From Bryobacterales bacterium (GTDB lineage: Bacteria > Acidobacteriota > Terriglobia > Bryobacterales > Bryobacteraceae): a stretch of 64,000 nucleotides of DNA. The notes beneath the pieces were generated by a model. The model did not search any database, was not told the origin of the DNA, and was given only the letters and a program-made list of their open reading frames with translations. Positions 1 to 8,035 of the stretch are shown in pieces (within the stretch, counting starts at the first letter, position 1; each line of letters begins with the position of its first letter). The stretch covers positions 41,545 through 105,544 of the forward strand of contig PMUP01000025.1 in the NCBI GenBank assembly GCA_003166865.1, in the 5' to 3' direction. The position numbers and the translations under genes were made by a program.

Positions 1-1251
1 TACCTCGACGGCCGGCGCTTGAAGAAATCGACGGCATCGTGTCTGGTCTGCATCTGCGACAACACTGCAGCGGGATCCAGGCCGTAACGCCGTGCCGTGC
101 CTGACACCAGGCTCTTTTGCAGATCGTTCAACGGCAAGGTCAGCGGTGTGGCGGAAACGGCCGTGCTCGGCGGCGCGATGGTGGGGACAGAGGTGCGCGG
201 GTTACCCAGCGTTAAGACCTGTTCCAAGCTGGGCGCGACCGCGATGCGTTTGCTCGGGAGCATGCTGGATTCCGGAATTGAGAGCCAATCCCGCAACGTC
301 GCCAGCACCGAGGTATGGTCATACGGCACGCTGGTGTTAGAGCGGAACACGGCGCTGGCCTGCACGTACTGTGAGACCACCACCGCGGGTATTCGTACTC
401 CGAAGCGGTTGAACGTGAAGCCCTCCTGTCCCGGGTCGCTGGCCGTATCCGGAGTGACGGCGTTGGGTGCGGGCGGCACGTGATCATAGCAGCCTCTGTG
501 CTCGTCATAGAGAATCACCAGTAAAATGCGATCAAATGCGGACGACTTGCTGACCGCGGTCCAAATCGCGTACAGAAACTGCTCACCGGCGGTCACGTCG
601 TGTGGTGGATGCTCGTCGTTCGGATCCACTAGAAAGCTGGCCTCAAGTACTTGCGACGGCGTCAGGATCGTATCGTTATAGACTGGCCAGGATTTTCCCA
701 GCGACTTCAGCACGTTGAAGATGGTGGGGACATCCCAATCGTAAGGATCCGGAGGGCCGCCGTTGTTCACATTGCCGTTAGAGGTGCCGGCGTGGACAAA
801 CGCGCGGTTGGGCCAAGTCTAACTCGGAACCGAACAGAACCATGCGTCCGAGACCGCGTAGTTCCGAGCCAATGCGGTGAGCACGGGAACCTGTGAAGGG
901 CTGTAGGTCTGCATGATCTGATCGGCATCGGGTGGGTTTCTGTCCTGGTAGTTGACCAGAAACCCCAGCATGGCCGGAGTTGGCACTGACTCAGGCGGCC
1001 CGAAGACTTGCGCGGTCACGTTATCGAAGGTCTCTTCCGGATCTGGATACGGAACCGTGAAAGTAGGATTTGTTCCGCGGATTCCACAAACTCGAATTCA
1101 ATCCGTTGTACGATTGTGGGCTCCCCGGGGGAAGGAACAGGGTTGGCGCACTGGCGGGCGGTGAATAAAGCCGACCGCACAGATTATCCAGCGACCGATT
1201 TTCCAACATTACTACCACGATATTGGTGATGTTCGGAAGAATTCCCGCCAT
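1..1251 (-). pseudogene. Broken phosphoesterase (phospholipase C / acid phosphatase family)
   Basis: Reading leftward from the ATG at 1251 gives the N-terminal signature of the phosphoesterase family (NIVVVMLENRSLDN). The frame is lost near 1065: the next frame continues with PDPEETFDNVTAQVFG. A second lesion is an in-frame TAG at about 819-821, exactly where CSVPS is followed by TWPNR; family members usually have a Gln there, so this looks like CAG to TAG. The rest (ILYDEHRGCYDHVPPAPNA, PYDHTSVLATLRDWL) is intact and runs to the left edge of the window, where the stop may lie just outside. Total length of about 417 codons fits a complete family member. The enzyme would hydrolyse phosphate esters outside the cytoplasm, although no signal peptide is evident. 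Either a recent pseudogene or two sequencing errors. Confidence 0.85.
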
Positions 1252-1374
1252 GGCTTGCCTCCAGATGCATTTATTAGCGTCGCATATCTAGGCGGCAACG
1301 CGGGCGGGCATAACGGAGATCACATCACGAAAGCAATATCGAGCCCTGCTTCGATCCACGTTGTACCGCGGTAT

Positions 1375-1393
1375 CTATACTAAAAAAGTATAG
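1375..1393. other. Perfect 7-bp inverted repeat
   Basis: CTATACT and AGTATAG are separated by five A residues. The same core, TATAGTA or its complement, recurs at 1481-1487 and inside the palindrome TACTATAGTA (1496-1505) around the start of the GAF-ANTAR gene. This suggests a shared protein-binding element rather than a terminator, because no T-run follows. Function is inferred only from the repetition. Confidence 0.45.
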
Positions 1394-1457
1394 TAACCAT
1401 TGGCCGCAGCCCTCGGCTGCTTGATTGAATTTGCTCCATACCAGCGCTACTAGAGCA

Positions 1458-1486
1458 TTGACAGGCTCTCTTGAATGCCTTATAGT
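1458..1486 (+). promoter_or_regulatory. Near-consensus sigma-70 type promoter of the GAF-ANTAR gene
   Basis: TTGACA at 1458-1463 and TATAGT at 1481-1486 are separated by exactly 17 bases. Transcription would begin near 1493, leaving about a dozen bases before the ATG at 1505. The ATG at 1475 lies upstream of the -10 box and therefore cannot be the start for this transcript. An inverted repeat ATAGTA/TACTAT (1482-1501) straddles the start site and could be an operator or a short RNA hairpin. Confidence 0.7.
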
Positions 1487-1504
1487 AGATCAAGTTACTA
1501 TAGT

Positions 1505-2248
1505 ATGCCAATAAGCCCGAACCCGTGGGAAGACATTCGGCCGCTTCCGCGCAGTCTTCAGCCGCTCGCGCAGATCGCTCTCAAGGAGGCTGGCGCGGAC
1601 GGGTACGCGATCTATCAGGTGGATCCGAAGACAGATGTGCGCGAGTTGAAGTTTGCGGGAGGCGCCCCTGTGCCAGAATCGGGCGCCGCAGTTCCGCAGT
1701 CCGGTGATGCCGGCTTCACGGTGACTTCGTTTCCCTTGCACGCGGGCGATGAGGTGACCGGCGTCCTGGCGTTCGTGTTTCGCCCAGCGGCCGTCTCGCC
1801 TCGCGCGCAGTCCGTTTTGGAGCGGATCGCTAGCGCCATCGAAGAAGTCTGGCGGCTGTCGCTGATACCCCAAGCGTATGCGCGGAATGCGGCTCGCATC
1901 GGCGAATTGGAGGCGGAGCTGGCTGATTCGAAAATTGCCGATCGTGCATGTGGCTTGCTCGCCGCCGGGCCGCAGCCTCCCGCCGCCATCGATACCATCG
2001 CGCGGCACGTGGAAAGCGTGCTACGCCCGGGACAACTGGCGGCCGTGCTTGGGCAATTGCTAGTGGAAATCGAACAGGAGATCTCCGAACGGGATTTGGC
2101 CAACCGAGCGAAGGCCTTGCTGCAAAGCCGCTATGGTATGTCGGAGGACCAGGCCCACGTGCACCTGCGTTTGGTGAGCCGCAAATCACGCAAGCGGCTG
2201 CGAGACGTGGCTCGGGATCTGTTGGAGGAAGCGATTTCTCATGCTTGA
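1505..2248 (+). CDS. GAF and tandem ANTAR domain regulator
   Basis: A 247-residue cytoplasmic regulator. Residues ~15-120 look like a GAF sensory domain (DGYAIYQVDPKTDV, ending VLERIASAIEEVW). A helical linker (ARIGELEAELADSKIADRACGLL) resembles a degenerate ANTAR domain. The C-terminus is a good ANTAR domain: SERDLANRAKALLQSRYGM, EDQAHVHLRLVSRKSRK, LRDVARDLLE. ANTAR domains bind dual-hexaloop RNA and act as antiterminators, so this protein probably senses a ligand and regulates elongation of target transcripts. I chose the ATG at 1505 over 1475 because the promoter lies between them. The stop overlaps the next gene's start by 8 bases, indicating translational coupling. The ligand is unknown. 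Confidence 0.8.
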   Translation: MPISPNPWEDIRPLPRSLQPLAQIALKEAGADGYAIYQVDPKTDVRELKFAGGAPVPESGAAVPQSGDAGFTVTSFPLHAGDEVTGVLAFVFRPAAVSPRAQSVLERIASAIEEVWRLSLIPQAYARNAARIGELEAELADSKIADRACGLLAAGPQPPAAIDTIARHVESVLRPGQLAAVLGQLLVEIEQEISERDLANRAKALLQSRYGMSEDQAHVHLRLVSRKSRKRLRDVARDLLEEAISHA

Positions 2249-2852
2249 ATCTGCATCCTTAAAGCGCAACACGGACGTTCGTGATTCCGGCGACCTGTCG
2301 ATCGGCGAAGCTTCCGTGCTTGTGATTCCCGGCTGGAACGGTTCCGGCGCGGGACACTGGCAGACGCTGTGGGAGCAGAAATACTTGCGATTCCGGAGGG
2401 TGGAGCAGCGCAATTGGACCCGGCCGCCGCGTGAGGAGTGGATTGCCCAGATCGACGACGACCTCGATCGCGCACCCTCGCCCACGTTTCTGGTGGCGCA
2501 CAGTCTGGGTTGCCTGGCCGTGGCGCATTGGGCGGCAGCAGCCGGTAGCAAGACGGATCGCGTGGCGGGGGCGTTCCTGGTTGCTCCGCCGTGGCTCACC
2601 CAGAGCGATCAGTGTCCGGCGCAATTGACTGACTTCCTGCCCATGCCGCTCGAGCGGCTGCCCTTTCCCTCCCTGCTCGTCGCGAGCGAAGACGACCCGT
2701 ACTTGCCCGTTGAAATCGCCGCGCGGCCAGCCTCCGCATGGGGATCTCAATTCATCGACGTCGGACGGCAGGGCCACATCAATGTCGCATCCGGCCACGG
2801 CCCCTGGCCAACCGGCGAGGGCTTGCTGCGCGGATTCGTGGCGCGGGGCTAG
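2241..2852 (+). CDS. RBBP9/YdeN-family serine alpha/beta hydrolase
   Basis: A 203-residue small alpha/beta hydrolase. Visible motifs are VIPGWNGSGAGHWQ near the N-terminus (typical of the RBBP9/YdeN family), the nucleophile elbow AHSLG near residue 87, an acidic residue in ASEDDPY, and the catalytic His in GHINVASGHGPW. These make a complete Ser-Asp-His triad. The natural substrate of this family is generally not known. The gene overlaps the preceding GAF-ANTAR gene by 8 bases and is probably co-transcribed with it. No signal peptide, so cytoplasmic. Confidence 0.85.
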   Translation: MLESASLKRNTDVRDSGDLSIGEASVLVIPGWNGSGAGHWQTLWEQKYLRFRRVEQRNWTRPPREEWIAQIDDDLDRAPSPTFLVAHSLGCLAVAHWAAAAGSKTDRVAGAFLVAPPWLTQSDQCPAQLTDFLPMPLERLPFPSLLVASEDDPYLPVEIAARPASAWGSQFIDVGRQGHINVASGHGPWPTGEGLLRGFVARG

Positions 2853-2896
2853 ACGTAGACCGCTCGCGCGTTGTAGTTTGACAGTAGCGGTCTCGC

Positions 2897-5305
2897 ATGA
2901 AATCTCGCCTCGTAACGCTGCTATTGGTGTCGCTGAACGTCTGGGCGCAGCCAACACCAGAGTCCCACTTCGGACATCCCATCGGCGTCGACCGAGAGCT
3001 GCTCGATTGGGACAAAGTTGTCTCGTACTTCCAGTCGCTCGCGAAAACCAGCGACAAGATCCGCGTCGAGGAGCTGGGAAAGACCGCCGAAGGCCGGCCG
3101 TTCATCGCCGCCACCATCAGCTCGGCGGCGACACTTCGAAACCTGGACCACTATCGGGAAATCCAGGCGAAGCTCGCCGATCCACGCCGCACAACGCCCG
3201 AAGAATCGGCCCGGCTGGCTACCGAGGGAAAGACCGTGGTGCTGATCACGTGCTCCATTCACGCCACCGAAGTCGCATCCACGCACTCCGCTATTCAGTT
3301 CGTTTACAACCTGCTCACCGAAGATACGCCCAAGTTCCGAGCCATTTTGGACAACGTCATTATTCTACTGGTTCCCTCGCAGAATCCCGACGGAGTAGAT
3401 ATTGTGACGCGCTGGTATCGCAAGACTTTGGGCACCGCATATGAGGGCACGTCGCCGCCGGAGCTGTATCAAAAATATGTCGGACACGATAACAATCGCG
3501 ACTGGTATATCTTTTCGCAGCCGGAAACGCGCCTGACGGTTTCACTTCAAAACGCCTGGCACCCCCAAATCGTTTACGACGTCCACCAGCAGGGGTCTTA
3601 TGGATCCCGCATGTTTGTCCCGCCGTGGCTGAATCCGATCGATCCGAACGTCGATGCGACTCTGGCGCAGGAAGGCAATTACCTTGGGCTCGGCATGGCG
3701 GGGGATTTGACGGCGGCCGGCAAGAAGGGCGTGGTGACGAATGCGCTTTACGACTTTTGGACGCCAGCCCGGCAGTACATGGCATACCACGCCGGCGTGC
3801 GCATTTTGAGCGAAGCCGCCAGTGCGTCACTCGCGAGTCCGCTGACGGTGCGGCCCGATCAGATACAAGCCACCGGCCTCGGCTACAACCCGCGCGAACG
3901 GAGCTGGAATTATCTGGAGCCGTGGGAGGGCGGGACGTGGCGGATCGGCGACATCGTCGATTATCAACTGATCGCCTTTGAGAGCTTGCTGTATGAGGCC
4001 GCCACGCGGCGCGTGGATCTGTTGAGGAACTTCTACGCGGTGGGTCAGCGGGCCGTTGCGCGAACGTCGCCGTATGCGTTCGTTATCCCGCGCGCGCAAA
4101 CGGATCCGGGCTCTGCTCGAAAGATGCTTGAGGTGCTGAGCTTCGGTGAAGTAGAGATTGAGCGTGTGAGCGATGCGTTCGTGGCTGGCGGAAAGCGCTA
4201 TTTGGAAGGAAGCTACCTTATTCGCATGCAGCAGCCCTACAGCAGCTACGCGAAGACGCTGCTGGAGCGCCAGCACTATCCCGACTTGCGATTGTACCCG
4301 GGCGGTCCGCCGCAGCGGCCATACGATGTGACTGCGCAGACGTTGCCTCTGCTGATGGGAGTGGAGACGGAGACCGTGGATGGGCCATTCAGCGTCGCCT
4401 CAAGCCCGACGAAATCGTTTGAATTCGAGCGAAACGTGCCGGCGACCCTGGGCCCGCTTGCGGCATCGGACTCCGATACCTGGCGCGCAGTCAACAAAAT
4501 CTGGAACGGCGGGGCGCCTGTCTTTCGTAACCCGGGGACGGGCGATTTCTTCGCGCAGCTTCCGCAAACCGTGGAGTCGGTGAAAATCCCCAGACCGCGC
4601 ATCGGGCTCTATAAGAGCTACGTACCGGTCATCGACGAAGGTTGGACGCGCTGGCTGCTCGAGGACTTTGGCTTCGCATATCGGAACGTTCTGAACCCCG
4701 ACATCGACGCCGGCAACCTGCGCCAGCGCTTCGATGTCATTGTGTTTCCGGATCAGCCGGCCTCGCAAATCGCAAGTGGCTTCGAGCCAGACACGATGCC
4801 GCAGGAATACACCGGCGGATTGAACTCGAAAGCCGCAGCCAACTTGAAAAACTTCGCCGAGCAGGGCGGCATACTCGTCTTCTTGAACCGATCGGCAAAC
4901 TATGCCGTCGAGCACCTCCAGCTCGACGTCAAGAACGTGGTGGCCGGAGTTTCGAATCGCGATTTCTATTCGCCCGGATCTTTGCTCAACGTTACGCTAA
5001 CGCGGAGTCCCATAACACTCGGGCTGCCGAAGAACATCGCGATATGGAGCGAGGATAGTCCGGCATGGGAGGTTCCGGCGAACAGCAAAGACTACGTCAT
5101 CGCCCGCTATCCCGACGATCACCTGTTGGCATCGGGATGGTTGCTCGGTGAGTCTTATATCAAGGGTCGAGCGGCAGTCGTCGAAGTCCCCATCGGACAA
5201 GGCGAGGCCGTACTGTTTGGCATGCGCCCGCAGTACCGCGCCCAGAGCTATCAAGCGTTCAAATTGTTTTTCAATTCGCTTCTTAATAACTATCCGCCGC
5301 GTTAA
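2897..5305 (+). CDS. Secreted M14-family zinc carboxypeptidase
   Basis: An 802-residue exported metallopeptidase. It begins with a clear signal peptide (MKSRLVTLLLVSLNVWA). The M14 zinc motif HATE lies in TCSIHATEV (~residue 122), and the third zinc ligand is probably the His of YDVHQQG (~229). NPDGVD and NNRDW between them are typical of the family, the Arg being a candidate for binding the substrate carboxylate. The ~400-residue C-terminal extension has a glutamine-amidotransferase-like look (VIDEGWTRWLLEDFGF, FDVIVFP), as in many acidobacterial homologues. Probably removes C-terminal residues from peptides in the periplasm or medium. It follows the hydrolase by 44 bases on the same strand. 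Confidence 0.85.
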   Translation: MKSRLVTLLLVSLNVWAQPTPESHFGHPIGVDRELLDWDKVVSYFQSLAKTSDKIRVEELGKTAEGRPFIAATISSAATLRNLDHYREIQAKLADPRRTTPEESARLATEGKTVVLITCSIHATEVASTHSAIQFVYNLLTEDTPKFRAILDNVIILLVPSQNPDGVDIVTRWYRKTLGTAYEGTSPPELYQKYVGHDNNRDWYIFSQPETRLTVSLQNAWHPQIVYDVHQQGSYGSRMFVPPWLNPIDPNVDATLAQEGNYLGLGMAGDLTAAGKKGVVTNALYDFWTPARQYMAYHAGVRILSEAASASLASPLTVRPDQIQATGLGYNPRERSWNYLEPWEGGTWRIGDIVDYQLIAFESLLYEAATRRVDLLRNFYAVGQRAVARTSPYAFVIPRAQTDPGSARKMLEVLSFGEVEIERVSDAFVAGGKRYLEGSYLIRMQQPYSSYAKTLLERQHYPDLRLYPGGPPQRPYDVTAQTLPLLMGVETETVDGPFSVASSPTKSFEFERNVPATLGPLAASDSDTWRAVNKIWNGGAPVFRNPGTGDFFAQLPQTVESVKIPRPRIGLYKSYVPVIDEGWTRWLLEDFGFAYRNVLNPDIDAGNLRQRFDVIVFPDQPASQIASGFEPDTMPQEYTGGLNSKAAANLKNFAEQGGILVFLNRSANYAVEHLQLDVKNVVAGVSNRDFYSPGSLLNVTLTRSPITLGLPKNIAIWSEDSPAWEVPANSKDYVIARYPDDHLLASGWLLGESYIKGRAAVVEVPIGQGEAVLFGMRPQYRAQSYQAFKLFFNSLLNNYPPR

Positions 5306-5317
5306 CGTCTTGGTCCC

Positions 5318-6271
5318 TTACGCTCGCAAGCGCAGGAAAAACCACGCGACTCCAACCGCGAGCAACAGCGACGCGGCCACCGGTACCGCATGGCGCAAGA
5401 ATGTCACACGCACCAGCCGTCCCAGAATCAGGGCAAATAGCGCGATGAGAAGCAGTTCGCAAATCGCCACGCCAGAGAAAAATGTCAGGATGTGGTAACC
5501 GCTTTCGGCCAGAAACGCGGCGAAGTACGCGCCGTGAAACAGGCCCAACACGGCCACCACCAGCCAGCGCAGGCTCGATTGCGGCAGCAGGATAATCTCG
5601 AACGCCAGGTACGCGATGGTGAGCGCGGCGGCCGCCTCGATGAAACGAGGTGAGAGCGACAAGCTGATCCGCGGCGTGATCGTGCAAGCCAGTGCCTCCG
5701 CCGCCAGGAACGAGGCTGCCAGCGCGACTAACTCGCGGCGGCTTCGGGCTGCCAGCACCAGCGCCGCGAGAAACAACAGCGGCGCAAGACCTCCCGCGGC
5801 GCGCTTGAATCCAGCGGATATTTCGCGAACCGCTGTCTCGAATGCGGTTGGCGGCCGGAAACGGATTTCCGCCTGAGTGTACGAGAGATCGAACACGGCT
5901 TGGTCCGTTTTGTCGCCGCGATAAGCCCGCAGCAAATGCACGTGATTCGGAACCGTGACGGAAGCCAGCGTGCATTCCGCTTGCAACGTTTCCACCGGGG
6001 CAGGGAACTGATAATCCACCGTGCAGACATAGGTGTCCTGCTCCTGCCGGCAAGCCTGGCCGGACGGCTTCCCCCAGGCGCCTCCGCTTTCAAAACGAAT
6101 GTGATCCAGCAGCGTGTGCTCCGGCTCGCGCACATGGGCCACTTCATACATGGGCATGCGCAGTTCGTAGTGTGCGCGATCGCCGTCCACTTTCAAGTCG
6201 CCCGTGCTCATGCTCACCATGTGCGCCGTGAGTGGAAGCGCGAAGACGAGAAGCCACGGAAGGCTTTTCAT
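5318..6271 (-). CDS. HupE/UreJ-like membrane protein
   Basis: A 317-residue protein with an N-terminal signal peptide (MKSLPWLLVFALPLTA), an extracytoplasmic beta-rich region to about residue 150, then about six membrane helices (APLLFLAALVLAA; AAAALTIAYLAFEI; LVVAVLGLFHGAYFAAFL; ISPECIFICALLY the His in GLFHGAYF, typical of the HupE/UreJ_2 group). Relatives of HupE are nickel or metal permeases, but most members of this group are uncharacterised. The start at 6271 was chosen because the signal peptide begins there; an in-frame extension to 6517 only reads the antisense of its neighbour. It overlaps the upstream permease by 4 bases (ATGA), so the two are co-expressed. Confidence 0.7.
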   Translation of the reverse strand: MKSLPWLLVFALPLTAHMVSMSTGDLKVDGDRAHYELRMPMYEVAHVREPEHTLLDHIRFESGGAWGKPSGQACRQEQDTYVCTVDYQFPAPVETLQAECTLASVTVPNHVHLLRAYRGDKTDQAVFDLSYTQAEIRFRPPTAFETAVREISAGFKRAAGGLAPLLFLAALVLAARSRRELVALAASFLAAEALACTITPRISLSLSPRFIEAAAALTIAYLAFEIILLPQSSLRWLVVAVLGLFHGAYFAAFLAESGYHILTFFSGVAICELLLIALFALILGRLVRVTFLRHAVPVAASLLLAVGVAWFFLRLRA

Positions 6272-7347
6272 GGCTCTGCACTGGGCGTCAGCAAATGGCC
6301 CGCGCGTGCCCGGCGCAACCGGACAAAAAGCACGCGCAGAATTGCAAGCAGAGGGACCGAAAGAAACATGCCCAGCACGCCCGCGATCTGATCGCCGGCC
6401 AGTACGCCAAACAGCACCAGCATCGGATTGAGGCGCACGCCTTTGCTCATCAGGTATGGCGACAAAAAGTAGTCTTGCACCAGCCGGTACAGCAGCCAGA
6501 AGATTACGTACAGCCACACGTGATTGTAGCCGCTCAGACTGGTTACCAGCAGCACGATCAGGCCCGCGGCCGCCGGTCCCACCACGGGTATGAACTCACC
6601 CAGTGCGGCTACGCCCGCCAGCAGGACCGCATAGGGCGCGCCGCTGAAGCCGAGAAAGATGTTGTGAGCGGTGAAGCTTGCCGCGGACAAGAGCACCAGC
6701 GCGCGGATGTATTCGCCGAGCAGGAGATTAATGTCTTCGAGAATGCTTTCCACCACGGGCCGCCGGCGCTTCTCCACCAAGCCCACGACGAATTCATCCC
6801 GAATGGTTGCGCCGTCTTTCAAAAAGAAAAACGCGAGAATGGGAATCAGGATGAAGTAGAGCGCATACTTCGCGCCGGATACAAGATGCCCGCCGAAGCT
6901 CATGACGTAAGGCAGAATCTCCTGCCCACTGGTGCTCAATTCACCTTGAATCGTCCGTATAATGTTAGCGCGGGCCGGCTCAATCCAAGTTGGAAGAGGC
7001 ACGATTTGCATCCAGGAGAGGTTTTTCAGCAGTGCGGGTAGCTGCGTCGCGAGACTGTTGGCCTCGTCAGCCAGCCGTGATCCCAGCGTCAGAGCCAATG
7101 TGATGATCGCTCCCACCAGCACCAGGTAAACCATCGCCAACGCGATGCGTGGTGAGAATTGGCGAGGTGTGATGCGCTCCACGAAGCCGACCAGCGGTAT
7201 CAGCAAATAGGCGAACAGCAGGGCGATGATAAACACCGCGAGCGTTTCGCGGATCGCGTAAGCCGTGGCCACCAGCAAGGCCACCAGAAATACGGTCCAA
7301 GCAGCACCCGCCGCTTTGGCATCGATGCCCAGCATGCAATACAGCAT
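6268..7347 (-). CDS. AI-2E family (PerM/YdiK) transporter
   Basis: A 359-residue polytopic inner-membrane protein of the AI-2 exporter superfamily. Hydrophobic segments lie at the N-terminus (TVFLVALLVATAYAI, AVFIIALLFAYLLIPLVGFVERI) and the conserved C-terminal helices include FIPVVGPAAAGLIVLLV, LVQDYFLSPYLMSKGV and LNPMLVLFGVLAGDQIAGVLGMFLSVPLLA. These signatures, especially the LNP and G.lG...avP motifs, are diagnostic of the family. Substrates differ among members (autoinducer-2, ions), so the cargo here is unknown. It heads a two-gene unit with the HupE-like gene. Confidence 0.85.
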   Translation of the reverse strand: MLYCMLGIDAKAAGAAWTVFLVALLVATAYAIRETLAVFIIALLFAYLLIPLVGFVERITPRQFSPRIALAMVYLVLVGAIITLALTLGSRLADEANSLATQLPALLKNLSWMQIVPLPTWIEPARANIIRTIQGELSTSGQEILPYVMSFGGHLVSGAKYALYFILIPILAFFFLKDGATIRDEFVVGLVEKRRRPVVESILEDINLLLGEYIRALVLLSAASFTAHNIFLGFSGAPYAVLLAGVAALGEFIPVVGPAAAGLIVLLVTSLSGYNHVWLYVIFWLLYRLVQDYFLSPYLMSKGVRLNPMLVLFGVLAGDQIAGVLGMFLSVPLLAILRVLFVRLRRARAGHLLTPSAEP

Positions 7348-7410
7348 AGCGTGAAGCCCGAGGGTCCGGCGTCGGGTAGTGTCCTGATTTGAATTCAGGA
7401 TCGCTACTTG

Positions 7411-7818
7411 TCAGGTCGAAAGCGGTAGACTCCGGAAAAGATCCCGATAATCCGTGAGTGCCAACGCCTCCAGGGCGCATGCTTCCTCAATCGTGAACCA
7501 ACGGAACTCGGTATGTTCGTCGCCCAGCAGCACTGGTTCGCCGCCGCTCCATTCAAACACGATGAAGAAATGGTACGCTGCTTCGTCATTTGAGCCTGGC
7601 TCGGGTTTTAGGATGCTTCCCACCGCCGTAAAACGTAGCGGGGTTAAGCCAACTTCCTCTTTGGCCTCGCGGATTAATGCTTGCTCGACTGTCTCGCCGG
7701 GCTCGACATGGCCGCCGATTACGTCCCAGCAGTTTGGGCACACGGCTTTGTGTGGCGCGCGCTTGGCCAGCAAAAGGCGCGTGGCGCGGACAAAAATAGC
7801 GCATGCACAATGTGTCAT
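7411..7818 (-). CDS. Nudix hydrolase
   Basis: A 135-residue Nudix enzyme. The Nudix box is complete: GGHVEPGETVEQAL followed by REAKEEVGL, matching Gx5Ex7REUXEEXGU at residues ~37-59. Family members hydrolyse nucleoside diphosphates linked to another group, using Mg2+ held by the box glutamates. The paired cysteines before the box (CPNCWD) are like those in some MutT-related enzymes. Substrate cannot be told from sequence. It stands alone between the permease unit and the divergent carboxylase unit; a small imperfect stem (TCCTGA/TCAGGA, 7382-7400) lies just after it. Confidence 0.88.
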   Translation of the reverse strand: MTHCACAIFVRATRLLLAKRAPHKAVCPNCWDVIGGHVEPGETVEQALIREAKEEVGLTPLRFTAVGSILKPEPGSNDEAAYHFFIVFEWSGGEPVLLGDEHTEFRWFTIEEACALEALALTDYRDLFRSLPLST

Positions 7819-8035
7819 GTGGCTTCCGCCACGATGGTCATTCTCACCGCGAAGTCACCGATTCCTCAAGCGTCCAGATCCTATCAGAAACATCGGCGGC
7901 ATGGCAGGGGAATGCGAAGAGTCTTGTGCAGCCGGACTAAATACCCGAATTCAAACTAGGACATTGCCCGGCGTCGAAGACCAGGAGCGCCACGCTGTTA
8001 TTCTTAGAACGGTGTCCACCACAAGTACGGGTCAG

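Noticed and set aside
7454..8035. N-terminal extension of the carboxyltransferase frame
   Set aside because: It mirrors the Nudix gene and the family starts near 8036.
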